DNA from: Calothrix sp. PCC 7103
GTDB lineage: Bacteria; Cyanobacteriota; Cyanobacteriia; Cyanobacteriales; Nostocaceae
Direction: 5' to 3'
NCBI RefSeq assembly: GCF_000331305.1
Contig: NZ_KB217478.1
Span: forward strand, 2,260,151-2,324,150
Length of the DNA: 64,000 bases
Shown: positions 7,331 to 15,770 of the stretch, one piece after another
How positions within the stretch are numbered: position 1 is the stretch's first letter
How the letters are laid out: the number at the start of each line of letters is the position of its first letter
The notes under the pieces: model-generated
Told to the model about the DNA's origin: nothing
Database searches by the model: none
The model's input: the letters and a program-made list of their open reading frames with translations, nothing else
Made by a program: the position numbers and the translations under genes

Positions 7331-9880
7331 ATGAAGTTAGATAAATTGTTTCCAAGTCTGCTGCTGGCAAGTACGTTCGCTTTTTCGATTGGAACTTCCG
7401 CGCGAGCCGACATTGAGGTTCCTGTAACGAGCGCTCAAACTTTGGCACAAACACCAACCCCTGTTGTTGCCCCTGTTGTTGCCCCTGTTGTTGTAATCAC
7501 GGGAGTAAGGGCAAATCCTACCAATAAAGGGGTAGAGATAATTTTAGAAACAACCCAAGGGGATCAACTACAAATCGCAAATCGTAGTACTGGTAATAAT
7601 TTTATTGCCGATATTACTGGTGGGCAGTTGCAATTAGCTTCAGGCGATGCTTTCACATATCGTTCGGAAAAGCCTATAAGCGGAATTACGGAGATAACAG
7701 TTACAAATGTTGACGCGAATACTGTGCGGGTGACGGTAGTAGGTGAGAAATCTTTACCCGCAGTTGAGTTATTTGATGATAATGCAGGGTTGATTTTTGC
7801 AATTGCATCTACAACAGATGCAACACAAGCACCAGAAACACCAGAAACACCACAAGCCCAAGAAAAGCCAACAAGCGAGACACCTCAACAGGATGAAGCA
7901 ATTGAATTAGTGGTGACTGGGGAGCTTTCAACGGGGTATAGCGTACCTAATGCATCAACTGCAACCAAAACTGACACGCCTTTGCGAGATATTCCTGGTT
8001 CGATTCAAGTTATTCCGCGCCAAATATTAGAAGAACAAAATACGACGCGGATACAAGATGCGTTGCAGAACGTTAGTGGTGTTAACAGACAAGGGAATTA
8101 TGGAGGGACAGATGCGGGTGGATATACCATTCGTGGCTTTGCTCAAGAAGGAAATTTTCGCAACGGGCTGGCTGACAATGACTTCTACTCATCGGTAGAT
8201 ACTGCTAATATTGAGCGCATCGAGGTTCTCAAAGGACCAGCTTCTGTTCTATTTGGTCAAGTTGAACCGGGAGGAATTATCAATGTTATCACGAAACAAC
8301 CTCTTAGCACTCCCTATTATTCCGCTGACTTTAGTGTTGGCAATTATGCGTTTTACCGACCCAGTTTTGATTTTTCTGGACCCCTCACAGCCGATGGTTC
8401 GGTGTTATATCGGCTGAATCTCGCTTATCAAAATGCTGGGAGTTTTCGAGATTTTAATTTTACCGAACGTGTGTTTGTGGCGCCTGTAATTACTTGGAAT
8501 ATTAGTGATAGGACTTCATTAACCTTTGACCTGGAATATCAAAACAATAATTACCTCTTTGACCGTGGACTTCCTTCCCTTGGCAATAAACCCGCTCCCA
8601 TTCCCATTAGTCGCTTAATTGGTTTGCCAGAAAGTATTTATGACGATAGCACTTTTCGCGCGGGTTATAAACTTGAACATAAATTTAGCAAAGATTGGCA
8701 ACTTCGTAATGCCTTTTCTTTTGTCTCTGGCCAATCAGGTGGTACTTATGCCATTGGTGGCTATGAGCTAGTTGATAATCAATTGGCGCCAATATATGTA
8801 GGTCGTGACGATTTCTCGCGAGAAATCTATACACTACAAACGGAATTAGTCGGACGGTTCAAGACGGGAGCGGTTGTCCATCAACCATTGCTTGGGGTAG
8901 AGTTAAGAAGAAATGTGTGGGATTATACCTCATTCGATGTACCAGACCCCATACTACTAGACATTTTTAATCCTAATTATGATGTTGAGTTACCTACCAT
9001 ACCTGATGAAAAAACTTCCTCTTATACAACTCGTAGAGATACCATAGGAATTTACCTTCAAGATCAAATTACTTTTGCAGAGAATCTGAAGCTCTTAGTT
9101 GGTGGTCGCTTTGATGCATTTTACCGCGAAGATGACTTCGGAACACCAGAAGAAGAATCTTTAACTGCCTTTAGTCCTCGTCTTGGTATTGTTTATCAGC
9201 CAATTAAACCGATTTCTCTTTACGCTAGCTACACTCAATCGTTTCAACCTGATCGATTTCTCGGTCGCTCTGCAACAAATACCCCTTTTAAACCAACAAC
9301 AGGAACACAGTATGAAGTTGGCATTAAAGCAGACATTAGCGAACGACTTTCAGCAACCCTAGCAGCCTTCGAGATTACCAAAACAAATGTTATTACATCC
9401 GACCCCAACGATCCAGATTTATCTATACAGGTAGGGGAACAGAGAAGCAGAGGTATTGAATTAGACATTAGCGGCGAAATTCTTCCCGGTTGGAATATCA
9501 TCGCATCTTACGCCTACATTGACGCAATTACCTCAGAAGACAATAACATTCCCGTGGGCAATCGATTGATTAATGTTCCCGAACATGCTGCAAGTTTATG
9601 GACAAGCTATGAACTTCAAAGCGGTGATTTTAAAGGTTTAGGTTTTGGTTTGGGACTTTACTATGTGGGAGATAGAAGTGCCGACCTGGAAAATACAAGC
9701 ATTCTGCCTAGTTATTTTAGAACAGATTCAGCCATTTATTACAAACGGGATAACTGGAAGTTAGCTTTAAATTTCCGCAATCTTTTTAACGAAACTTACT
9801 ATGAAACTTCTCAAGGCAGAAGTATAATTTATCCCGGCGCCCCTTTCACTGTCATCGGTTCGTTTTCGATTCAATTCTGA
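7331..9880 (+). CDS. AMIN-domain TonB-dependent siderophore receptor
   Basis: The 849-residue outer-membrane protein should import a ferric siderophore. It has a signal peptide (residues 1-27), then an AMIN domain (about 48-150; ITGVRANPTNKGVEIILETTQGDQLQ ... VRVTVVGE) and a linker rich in P, E and T. A TonB-box-like IELVVTG lies near residue 196. The plug follows (TPLRDIPGSIQVIPRQILEEQ ... RIQDALQNVSGV ... RGF ... RIEVLKGPASVLFGQVEPGGIINV), then a 22-strand barrel ending in the terminal phenylalanine (FTVIGSFSIQF). An N-terminal AMIN domain is a cyanobacterial trait of these receptors. It follows its AraC regulator and precedes the binding lipoprotein by 19 bases. GGGGAG precedes the ATG. 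Confidence 0.95.
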   Translation: MKLDKLFPSLLLASTFAFSIGTSARADIEVPVTSAQTLAQTPTPVVAPVVAPVVVITGVRANPTNKGVEIILETTQGDQLQIANRSTGNNFIADITGGQLQLASGDAFTYRSEKPISGITEITVTNVDANTVRVTVVGEKSLPAVELFDDNAGLIFAIASTTDATQAPETPETPQAQEKPTSETPQQDEAIELVVTGELSTGYSVPNASTATKTDTPLRDIPGSIQVIPRQILEEQNTTRIQDALQNVSGVNRQGNYGGTDAGGYTIRGFAQEGNFRNGLADNDFYSSVDTANIERIEVLKGPASVLFGQVEPGGIINVITKQPLSTPYYSADFSVGNYAFYRPSFDFSGPLTADGSVLYRLNLAYQNAGSFRDFNFTERVFVAPVITWNISDRTSLTFDLEYQNNNYLFDRGLPSLGNKPAPIPISRLIGLPESIYDDSTFRAGYKLEHKFSKDWQLRNAFSFVSGQSGGTYAIGGYELVDNQLAPIYVGRDDFSREIYTLQTELVGRFKTGAVVHQPLLGVELRRNVWDYTSFDVPDPILLDIFNPNYDVELPTIPDEKTSSYTTRRDTIGIYLQDQITFAENLKLLVGGRFDAFYREDDFGTPEEESLTAFSPRLGIVYQPIKPISLYASYTQSFQPDRFLGRSATNTPFKPTTGTQYEVGIKADISERLSATLAAFEITKTNVITSDPNDPDLSIQVGEQRSRGIELDISGEILPGWNIIASYAYIDAITSEDNNIPVGNRLINVPEHAASLWTSYELQSGDFKGLGFGLGLYYVGDRSADLENTSILPSYFRTDSAIYYKRDNWKLALNFRNLFNETYYETSQGRSIIYPGAPFTVIGSFSIQF

Positions 9881-9899
9881 GATACTATGACCTTGATTT

Positions 9900-10931
9900 A
9901 TGTTTAGCGCCTTCTTATATAGATACATTGGCTGGGTTCTGGTAGCAGCTATCTTAATTACAGCTTGTCAAGATGGTATGTCCCAGAACCCCAATGCAAA
10001 AAGTGGCTCACCCCTATCTACTAATTGTCGAGTCGTGGAACACGCGGTTGGGAAAACCAAGATTTGCGGCAAACCCCATAAAATAGCAGTTCTCGAACCA
10101 AAAATTTTGAGTATGATTTTAGCCCTAGATGTGCAACCTGCTGCTTACGCCGATGCTTATTTATTGCGCTGGCGCCAATTCGACAACCCTAGCAAACAAA
10201 TTCCCTACCTAGGTAAATTTGTCACCAGTCAACCAATTAATTTAGGAGATCGTTCTCATCCCTCCCTGGAAACTTTGACTGCAATTAAACCAGATTTGAT
10301 TCTAGGGTTCAATTCTCAAGAAAATAAATTATTCTCTGCCATTGCACCAACTGTATTAATCGATGATGATAAAAATTGGCAGAACAATATTAAAATTGTA
10401 GCCAAAGCACTTGATAGTCAGAAAAACATACAATCAATCATAACCTCACAACAGGAACAACTAAATAAAGTTCGCGCTCAATTAGCACCTCTCGTCAACA
10501 CTCATCCACGAGTGCTAAATGTTGCTTGCAGCCAATCAATGAACTACATAGAGGTTATATACAATGGAGATGCAATTGAAATTCTAGAAAAAATAGGTTT
10601 TCAACCAGTATTGCTAGCAGATGTAGAACGAAAACTAGGAGTAAGACCACAAATTAATCTAGAAACTCTTTCTCAACTTGATGCCGACATTGTAATTATC
10701 AATACTTGGCTAGATAATTGGCATGGAAAATCTAATTACACAGTCCCCCTTAAACAACTCAAGCAAAAATGGGCTAAAAATCCCCTTTTGCACAATTCAA
10801 GAGCATGGAAAGAGGGACGAGTTTACTTTGTTGACTACACATTATGGGGTAGTGTAATTGGCGCCCCTATTGCAAATTCTCTCATATTAGAGCAACTGCC
10901 CTCACTTTTACTTTCACACACCTCAAACTAG
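9900..10931 (+). CDS. Iron-siderophore ABC transporter substrate-binding lipoprotein (FecB/FhuD-like)
   Basis: The 343-residue protein begins with a lipoprotein signal ending in ILITAC (cysteine at about residue 23). The fold is the class III periplasmic binding type, with KIAVLEPKILSMILALDVQPAAYAD in the first lobe, TAIKPDLILG, a long connecting helix (about residues 165-200) and the second lobe with LSQLDADIVIIN. It would receive ferric siderophore from the receptor encoded 19 bases upstream and pass it to an inner-membrane permease. No permease or ATPase genes are in the window, so these are elsewhere. Confidence 0.9.
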   Translation: MFSAFLYRYIGWVLVAAILITACQDGMSQNPNAKSGSPLSTNCRVVEHAVGKTKICGKPHKIAVLEPKILSMILALDVQPAAYADAYLLRWRQFDNPSKQIPYLGKFVTSQPINLGDRSHPSLETLTAIKPDLILGFNSQENKLFSAIAPTVLIDDDKNWQNNIKIVAKALDSQKNIQSIITSQQEQLNKVRAQLAPLVNTHPRVLNVACSQSMNYIEVIYNGDAIEILEKIGFQPVLLADVERKLGVRPQINLETLSQLDADIVIINTWLDNWHGKSNYTVPLKQLKQKWAKNPLLHNSRAWKEGRVYFVDYTLWGSVIGAPIANSLILEQLPSLLLSHTSN

Positions 10932-10970
10932 TACTCCATGTCAAAAGTTTTGGAAAGTTCTCTCTTCTTA

Positions 10971-11001
10971 CCTCTTTCTTTGCGTCCTTTGCGGTTCGTT
11001 T
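10971..11001. repeat. Dispersed repeat (TTTGCGTCCTTTGCGGTTCGTTT type), copy 1
   Basis: The sequence CTTTGCGTCCTTTGCGGTTCGTTT recurs with few changes at 19091-19120, inside another intergenic gap. Such fragments are widespread in cyanobacterial intergenic DNA. It has no coding potential. Confidence 0.55.
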
Positions 11002-11070
11002 ATCCAACACACCAAAATTAATGACACAAACCAGTAGTACCAATTTTAAGCTGCTTATTTAGTAATTTCA

Positions 11071-12408
11071 ATGTCACAACCACCAATTTCCAGCAGTCTG
11101 CGTAATTTCTTAATTATCTGGGTAGGTCAACTAGTTTCCACCATCGGTAGTAGAATGAGTCACTTTGCAATTGCAATTTGGGCTTGGGAAATTACAGGTA
11201 AAGCAACAACTCTAACTCTAGTAGGATTTTTTAGTTTACTACCAAGTATTGTGATTGCTGCTATCAGTGGTAGTATTGTAGACCGTTTCAATCGCAAATT
11301 ACTGATGATGCTGGGTGACACAGTTGCAGTATTGACGACAATAATCATGATGCTGCTGTATCTAACGAATAATTTACAAATTTGGCATCTTTATCTAACA
11401 GGCGCCATAGTTGGAACATTCAATCAATTTCAGTCTCTAGCATACTCAGCATCAGTATCTGTTTTAGTTCCCAAACAACACTACACCCGTGCTAGCAGTC
11501 TAGAATTTTTGTCTAGTTATGGAAGTGGTATTGTGGCGCCAGCTTTAGCAGGATATCTTTATAAAGTAATTGGTTTATTGGGAATTTGGCTAATTGATAT
11601 TTCTACATTTGCAATAGCCATTAGTAGTTTATTATTTATCCGCATTCCCAAACCACCACAAACCGACAAACATGAAAATTCAACCCATATTTGGCAAGGT
11701 TTGGAATTTGGTATTCGCTACATTGTTGCACGCAAAAGCTTATTAGCTCTTCTAATCATCACATTGTTGTTTTGGTTTGCCCATGACGTTGGAGATTCTC
11801 TCTATTCACCGATGATTTTATCTCGAACCGGGAATGAGACTTTAGTATTGGGTAGTTTAGCTGCTGCGGCAGGTTTTGGTGGTGTTACCGGAGCAACAAT
11901 TATTAGTACCTGGGGCGGTTTTAGAAAGAAAATCAACGGTGTTTTATTAGGGATAATTGGCGCCGGATTAAGTAAAATAGTATTTGGTTTAGGTCGAACA
12001 CCTTGGGTTTGGATACCCGCACAATTTTGTTCTTCGTTCAATTTTCCTTTAAATGGTAGTTCAGACAACGCAATTTGGTTTGCAAAGGTTGCTCCCAATA
12101 TCCAGGGACGTGTATTTGCAGCTCATTCATTAGCTTTGCAATTTGTATCAGCATCTGCTTACTTAATTGCCGGACTTTTAGCAGATAATATATTTACCCC
12201 TGCATTAGCTGAGGGTGGCAGTCTTGTTAGAATTTTTGGGGGAATATTTGGAATTGGTGCAGGTGCAGGAATTGCACTGTTATATGTGATATGCGCGGTA
12301 TGTATGATATTGGTGGGAATAATTGGGTTTTACATTCCATCATTGCGGAATTTAGAAAAGATTTTACCCGACCACGATTCTGAATATACAGAGTCAATGC
12401 TCCCGTAA
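11071..12408 (+). CDS. MFS transporter, EntS-like putative siderophore exporter
   Basis: The 445-residue integral membrane protein belongs to the MFS_3 (EntS/enterobactin exporter) branch. Its N-terminus is FLIIWVGQLVSTIGSRMSHFAIAIWAW, the loop 2-3 motif is GSIVDRFNRKLLMMLGD (GxxxDRxxRR-like), and about 12 hydrophobic helices follow. The gene is the fourth in a regulator-receptor-binding protein-exporter series. This placement suggests export of the siderophore that the upstream receptor takes back, although the large NRPS operon is 15 kb away. The stop is followed by a degraded AMIN gene. Confidence 0.88.
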   Translation: MSQPPISSSLRNFLIIWVGQLVSTIGSRMSHFAIAIWAWEITGKATTLTLVGFFSLLPSIVIAAISGSIVDRFNRKLLMMLGDTVAVLTTIIMMLLYLTNNLQIWHLYLTGAIVGTFNQFQSLAYSASVSVLVPKQHYTRASSLEFLSSYGSGIVAPALAGYLYKVIGLLGIWLIDISTFAIAISSLLFIRIPKPPQTDKHENSTHIWQGLEFGIRYIVARKSLLALLIITLLFWFAHDVGDSLYSPMILSRTGNETLVLGSLAAAAGFGGVTGATIISTWGGFRKKINGVLLGIIGAGLSKIVFGLGRTPWVWIPAQFCSSFNFPLNGSSDNAIWFAKVAPNIQGRVFAAHSLALQFVSASAYLIAGLLADNIFTPALAEGGSLVRIFGGIFGIGAGAGIALLYVICAVCMILVGIIGFYIPSLRNLEKILPDHDSEYTESMLP

Positions 12409-12463
12409 ATAATAATATAGCATTTTTCAACCAAGTGAGGTACAAATTTATTTAGTAAAACTC

Positions 12464-12721
12464 TTGTGTAGCGCCAAGAGTACGGAAGTCGCAAATAAAC
12501 CATTGCAAGAAATATCACAAGTACCAGTAAAGAATGAAGTAATCAAAATTACAAACGTTAAAGTTAACTCCACTGTCAAAGGATTAGAAGTAGTCTTGGA
12601 GACTTCTCAAGGGCAAAAGTTGCAAGTTGTACCTAAGAGTGATGGTAACAAGTTTAAAAACACTTTTCTTGACCGAAATGTAAGTCAGTTTTCCCAATAC
12701 GCTGCACGCGCGCGCGATTAA
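12464..12721 (+). pseudogene. AMIN-domain fragment fused to methyltransferase start
   Basis: The frame contains the front half of an AMIN domain (VIKITNVKVNSTVKGLEVVLETSQGQKLQVVPKSDGNKF). It is clearly homologous to those at 7331 and 16933 but has no signal peptide. After about codon 65 it switches to FLDRNVSQFSQYAARAR, which looks like the helix preceding the first motif of a small O-methyltransferase. It then stops at 12719-12721, just after a (CG)n tract. It is a chimera made by deletion and then frameshifted. Confidence 0.65.
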
Positions 12722-13166
12722 TGCCAAAACAATAGTTGAATTTGGAACATCGTTTGGCATCTCAACAATTTACCTAGGCGCCGCAGTCAGAGATAATGGT
12801 GGAGGAAAAGTTATTGGTACGGAACTTGTTGCTCAAAAAGTCATTCAAGCAAGAAACAATATTATTGAAGCTGGACTAGAAAATTACGTAGAAATTCGTG
12901 AAGGAGATGCTTTAGGAACACTCCAAAATCTCAATCAAACAGTTGATATGCTGCTAATTGATGGATGGGTTCATTTAGCATTAGATGTTCTAAAGCTAGT
13001 AGACCCTTTTATTAGAAAAGGAGGAATAGTTATCTCTGACAATGTTGGTACATTCAAAGATGACCTAAAACCATATGTAGAATATTTACAAAACCCTGAT
13101 AATGATTATCAATCATCAACATTGAGTTTGAAAGCAGGAACAGAATTCTCCGTCAAAGTTAAATAG
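12684..13166 (+). pseudogene. Class I SAM-dependent O-methyltransferase fragment, frameshifted
   Basis: From the stop at 12681-12683 the frame runs ARAINAKTIVEFGTSFGISTIYLGAAVRDNGGG, then VIGTELVAQKVIQARNNI, VEIREGDALGTL, VDMLLIDGW and GGIVISDNVG. These are motifs I to post-II of the family 3 O-methyltransferase type. The N-terminal 50-60 residues are missing from this frame, and their remnants lie in the other frame just upstream. Removing two CG units from the tract at 12706-12716 would join the frames as QYAARAINAKTIVEFG. The C-terminus overlaps the convergent hydrolase gene by eight bases. Confidence 0.75.
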
Positions 13167-13908
13167 ATACTTTCATTGATGATAGCTGTGCAAACTCTGA
13201 TTTTGATTGCTGTAAAGAACCCCAAAAATTAAGCACCTGTGTTCCTACTAACTCAGGGTGGAAGAAGTGAAAAAAGTGTTTACCTTGGCTACATAACCAC
13301 AAGCGGTCTTCAGGTTTCAAATACGGTTGCCATGCTCGCAGTGCATCACCATCGACTATCATATCATCGAAACTACCGCAAACCATCAACGGCGCCGCAA
13401 TTCGAGCCGGACGAAGCGAGAGTCTTTTATATATAGAGTGAGGACAAAGCGAATACTCCAACTCTTGCTCTAAAATGCGTTCCAACATTGGAATAGTACG
13501 ATTATCTTGATAGCCAAACAAATTATAAACCATCGCATTCAGAATTTCTGCACGACTCTTATACATTCGATGCTCATAATAATGATATTGCCAACTGACA
13601 GCAGCATCGGCGCCGACAGATAACAAAGTTAAAGATTCAACAGTTTCAGGATACCGACAACTATAAAGTAACCCAATTAATCCTGCCGTACCGTGACCAA
13701 CCAAATGAAACTTGCGATTTTTAGACTTAATGTGGTGATAAAGAGCTAAAACTGCCCTATCCAAACAACTTCCCTCATCTTGATATTGGCAAAATGAGTA
13801 CGAATGCATTTTAACACTTTGCAAAAAATAATCAATTAGCGGTTGATGAAAACACTGCAAACCAGAGCTAGTACTCAACCACATAACATTCGCTAGCTTA
13901 GACATCAA
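13159..13908 (-). CDS. Alpha/beta-hydrolase-fold protein with atypical nucleophile elbow
   Basis: The 249-residue product has the alpha/beta hydrolase layout: early strand-loop MWLSTSSGLQCFHQPLIDY, elbow HLVGHGTAGLIGLLY at about residues 88-102, a cap region, an acid-containing strand APLMVCGSFDDMIVDG, and a late histidine (KHFFHFFHPE). The elbow reads G-H-G-T-A-G, where active enzymes have G-x-S-x-G, so the usual serine position is glycine. As I recall, the cyanobacterial family shares this GHGT pattern, so it may be non-catalytic or use another residue. It lies 38 bases after a small unknown gene, probably in one operon. The role is unknown, but it sits among siderophore genes. Confidence 0.75.
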   Translation of the reverse strand: MMSKLANVMWLSTSSGLQCFHQPLIDYFLQSVKMHSYSFCQYQDEGSCLDRAVLALYHHIKSKNRKFHLVGHGTAGLIGLLYSCRYPETVESLTLLSVGADAAVSWQYHYYEHRMYKSRAEILNAMVYNLFGYQDNRTIPMLERILEQELEYSLCPHSIYKRLSLRPARIAAPLMVCGSFDDMIVDGDALRAWQPYLKPEDRLWLCSQGKHFFHFFHPELVGTQVLNFWGSLQQSKSEFAQLSSMKVSI

Positions 13909-13946
13909 AATCTCCTAAAAACACTACATGTGTAAAGTGCGTGTAA

Positions 13947-14144
13947 TCATTCCGTCACAGAAACACTCACATCATTTTTATCTGAAACTACCTTCCAAAG
14001 CTCATCCCAGCGTTCACGAATCAAACTCCGAAGTCTTTCAGTGTATTCTTCAGAAAAACTAGCAGATTCGTCATGCTTAAACCTTTTTGGTCTTTTCGCT
14101 GCAAACGCAGTAGAAAGACCCAGATTAAGTTCCATCATCATCAT
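13947..14144 (-). CDS. Small hypothetical protein
   Basis: A 65-codon frame begins with four methionine codons in series, followed by ELNLGLSTAFAAKRPKRFKHDESASFSEEYTERLRSLIRERWDELW. It is charged and probably helical at the C-terminal half. It is codirectional with the hydrolase gene and 38 bases upstream of it, which supports a real first gene of a two-gene operon. I do not recognise a family. The exact start among the four ATGs is undecided. Confidence 0.5.
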   Translation of the reverse strand: MMMMELNLGLSTAFAAKRPKRFKHDESASFSEEYTERLRSLIRERWDELWKVVSDKNDVSVSVTE

Positions 14145-14352
14145 CGTTAAATATAGACTTGCTTATCTTATAAGCTATTGAAACTTTTTGTCAACTAATT
14201 GAGACTGTTAAAACTTTGGCGCCGATAACAATACTGTTGATGCTATTAATTAGTATGCACGATATAATATTAAAATACTAAACACTGCCTAAATTTAAGT
14301 GTGTACACCTGTTATAATTTGAGTTATATTGCGTGCTAAGGTCAGGTTTTAG

Positions 14353-14754
14353 ATGGTTATACCTACAGAAATTCGTCAAAGGGCAATTGCGCTACTAGAA
14401 CAACTGCCAGGAGAATCTTTAGTAAAAGCAGTAGAATTTTTGGAAGTGCTTACGAGTGAAGCATTAGAATTAAAAGAAGCGCCAAAGCCTCTTGCCAATG
14501 AAGCAGCTTTACTTCAAATTATTCAAAAGCGTCTGTCTTCTTCTGAACAAGATAGACTAGATTATTTGCGCTCTTTAAATGAGAGTGGAAAGATTACAGA
14601 GGTAGAACATCAAGAGTTATTGATGTACATTGAGCGTGTCGAGCAACAAGATGCTGAACGCGCGGAAGCATTAATTAAACTGTCTCAACTTCGCTCATGT
14701 GAGTTAAAAACATTGATTAATGAGTATTTGCCCTCCCACAATAATTTAGCCTAA
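14353..14754 (+). CDS. Hypothetical partner of HNH endonuclease
   Basis: The 133-residue acidic, mostly helical protein starts MVIPTEIRQRAIALLEQLPGESLVKAVEFLEVLT. This resembles the start of short antitoxin-like DUF2281 proteins. It continues with a helical region (LLQIIQKRLSSSEQDRLDYLRSLNESGKITEVEHQELL) often seen in cyanobacterial small proteins next to nucleases. Its TAA overlaps the ATG of the HNH gene by one base (TAATG), indicating translational coupling. A role as antitoxin or helper is inference from arrangement only. Confidence 0.75.
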   Translation: MVIPTEIRQRAIALLEQLPGESLVKAVEFLEVLTSEALELKEAPKPLANEAALLQIIQKRLSSSEQDRLDYLRSLNESGKITEVEHQELLMYIERVEQQDAERAEALIKLSQLRSCELKTLINEYLPSHNNLA

Positions 14755-15188
14755 TGTCACGAACCCCAGAATCAATTAGGCGTATTGTTGCGGTTCGTGC
14801 GCGCGGTTACTGCGAGTATTGTCGTTGTTCTGAACAATTTGCGACAGAAAGCTTTACGGTTGAGCATGTAAAACCTCGGCACGCAGGAGGTGAAACAATC
14901 ATAGAAAATCTTGCTTGGAGTTGTTTTGGCTGTAATGGTTATAAACACGCTAAAACAAAGGCAATCGATCTAGAAACCGGAAAAAAAGTACCACTGTATA
15001 ACCCTCGACAGGAAAATTGGAGCGACCATTTTGATTGGAGTGATGATTTTACACAGGTGGTTGGTAAAACACCTTCTGGTCGAGCAACAGTTGAAGCTTT
15101 ACGTTTGAATCGCACTGGTGTTGTCAATCTACGCCGTTTGTTGAGCAGTGTAAATCTACACCCACCAGAGGATGTAAAAGATGGTTAG
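14754..15188 (+). CDS. HNH endonuclease family protein
   Basis: The 144-residue protein has the zinc-binding HNH layout: a first C-x2-C pair (GYCEYC), then FTVEHVKPRHAGGE (His of HNH), ENLAWSC (Asn) and a second pair CFGCNGYKHAKT (C-x2-C with the final His). HNH domains cut DNA in many contexts, including toxins, restriction and mobile elements. The coupled upstream gene suggests a two-gene unit. The C-terminal 60 residues are less conserved and include RATVEALRLNRTGVVNLR, which resembles the common tail of cyanobacterial HNH proteins. Confidence 0.88.
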   Translation: MSRTPESIRRIVAVRARGYCEYCRCSEQFATESFTVEHVKPRHAGGETIIENLAWSCFGCNGYKHAKTKAIDLETGKKVPLYNPRQENWSDHFDWSDDFTQVVGKTPSGRATVEALRLNRTGVVNLRRLLSSVNLHPPEDVKDG

Positions 15189-15770
15189 TAACAATCATAG
15201 TTAGACCAATTTAGTCGCTATTTCCTAAACGAAAACACAGAGGATCTGACCTAATAATTGAGCAACTACACAATAAATTTTTGTGAAGTTTCTTTTTCTG
15301 CTCTTAAATCAACAAACAGAATAGCTTCCCAAATATTCACCATTATTAAGTCTTTCTATTTCTTCCTTCCAATAAACTCTTATATACATTAAACCCCAAT
15401 CTACAATTGTTCGCTTTGCCTTTAAGCTTTCATGTAGAAGATTTGCTAGCATTGCAGTTTTGCAAAAAGCGCCAGCACTACATAATCATCCGTTACATCC
15501 CTTCGGGAACGCGGCATTTGCCGCGCACGGAAACCGAGACGCGGCAACTGGACTCACCGCTTTCATCCGTTGCCAGTATTCCCACCCAATGAATCAAACG
15601 CGCGTTAATAACTTCCTAAATATCCACTAAAGTCGCACGACTAGTTCATTTGCTTTAACAAACAGGCGCCAAAATTACTCCGACACACACCTGTTTATCT
15701 TAAATATTGCAATGGTTCGACTTCATGATATTATTGCTATTAATTATCAATAATACAATAATCTTTAGCG
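15189..15770. other. Intergenic stretch before the second siderophore-uptake locus
   Basis: No convincing gene is present. A 61-codon frame at 15407-15592 overlaps a dispersed repeat (CCCTTCGGGAACGCGGCATTTGCCGCGC at about 15499-15526) and is likely chance. A Fur-box-like site lies at the right end. Confidence 0.5.
15735..15749 (+). promoter_or_regulatory. Candidate Fur box before the second AraC regulator
   Basis: TGCTATTAATTATCA fits the 7-1-7 Fur pattern at 12 of 14 positions, with a perfect right half ATTATCA. It ends 21 bases before the regulator start, where it would block a promoter. It is inferred by eye. Regulation of PchR-type genes by Fur is well known in other bacteria. Confidence 0.45.

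Noticed and set aside
15407-15592. 61-codon plus-strand frame
   Set aside because: Its sequence is largely a dispersed cyanobacterial repeat (CCCTTCGGGAACGCGGCATTTG).
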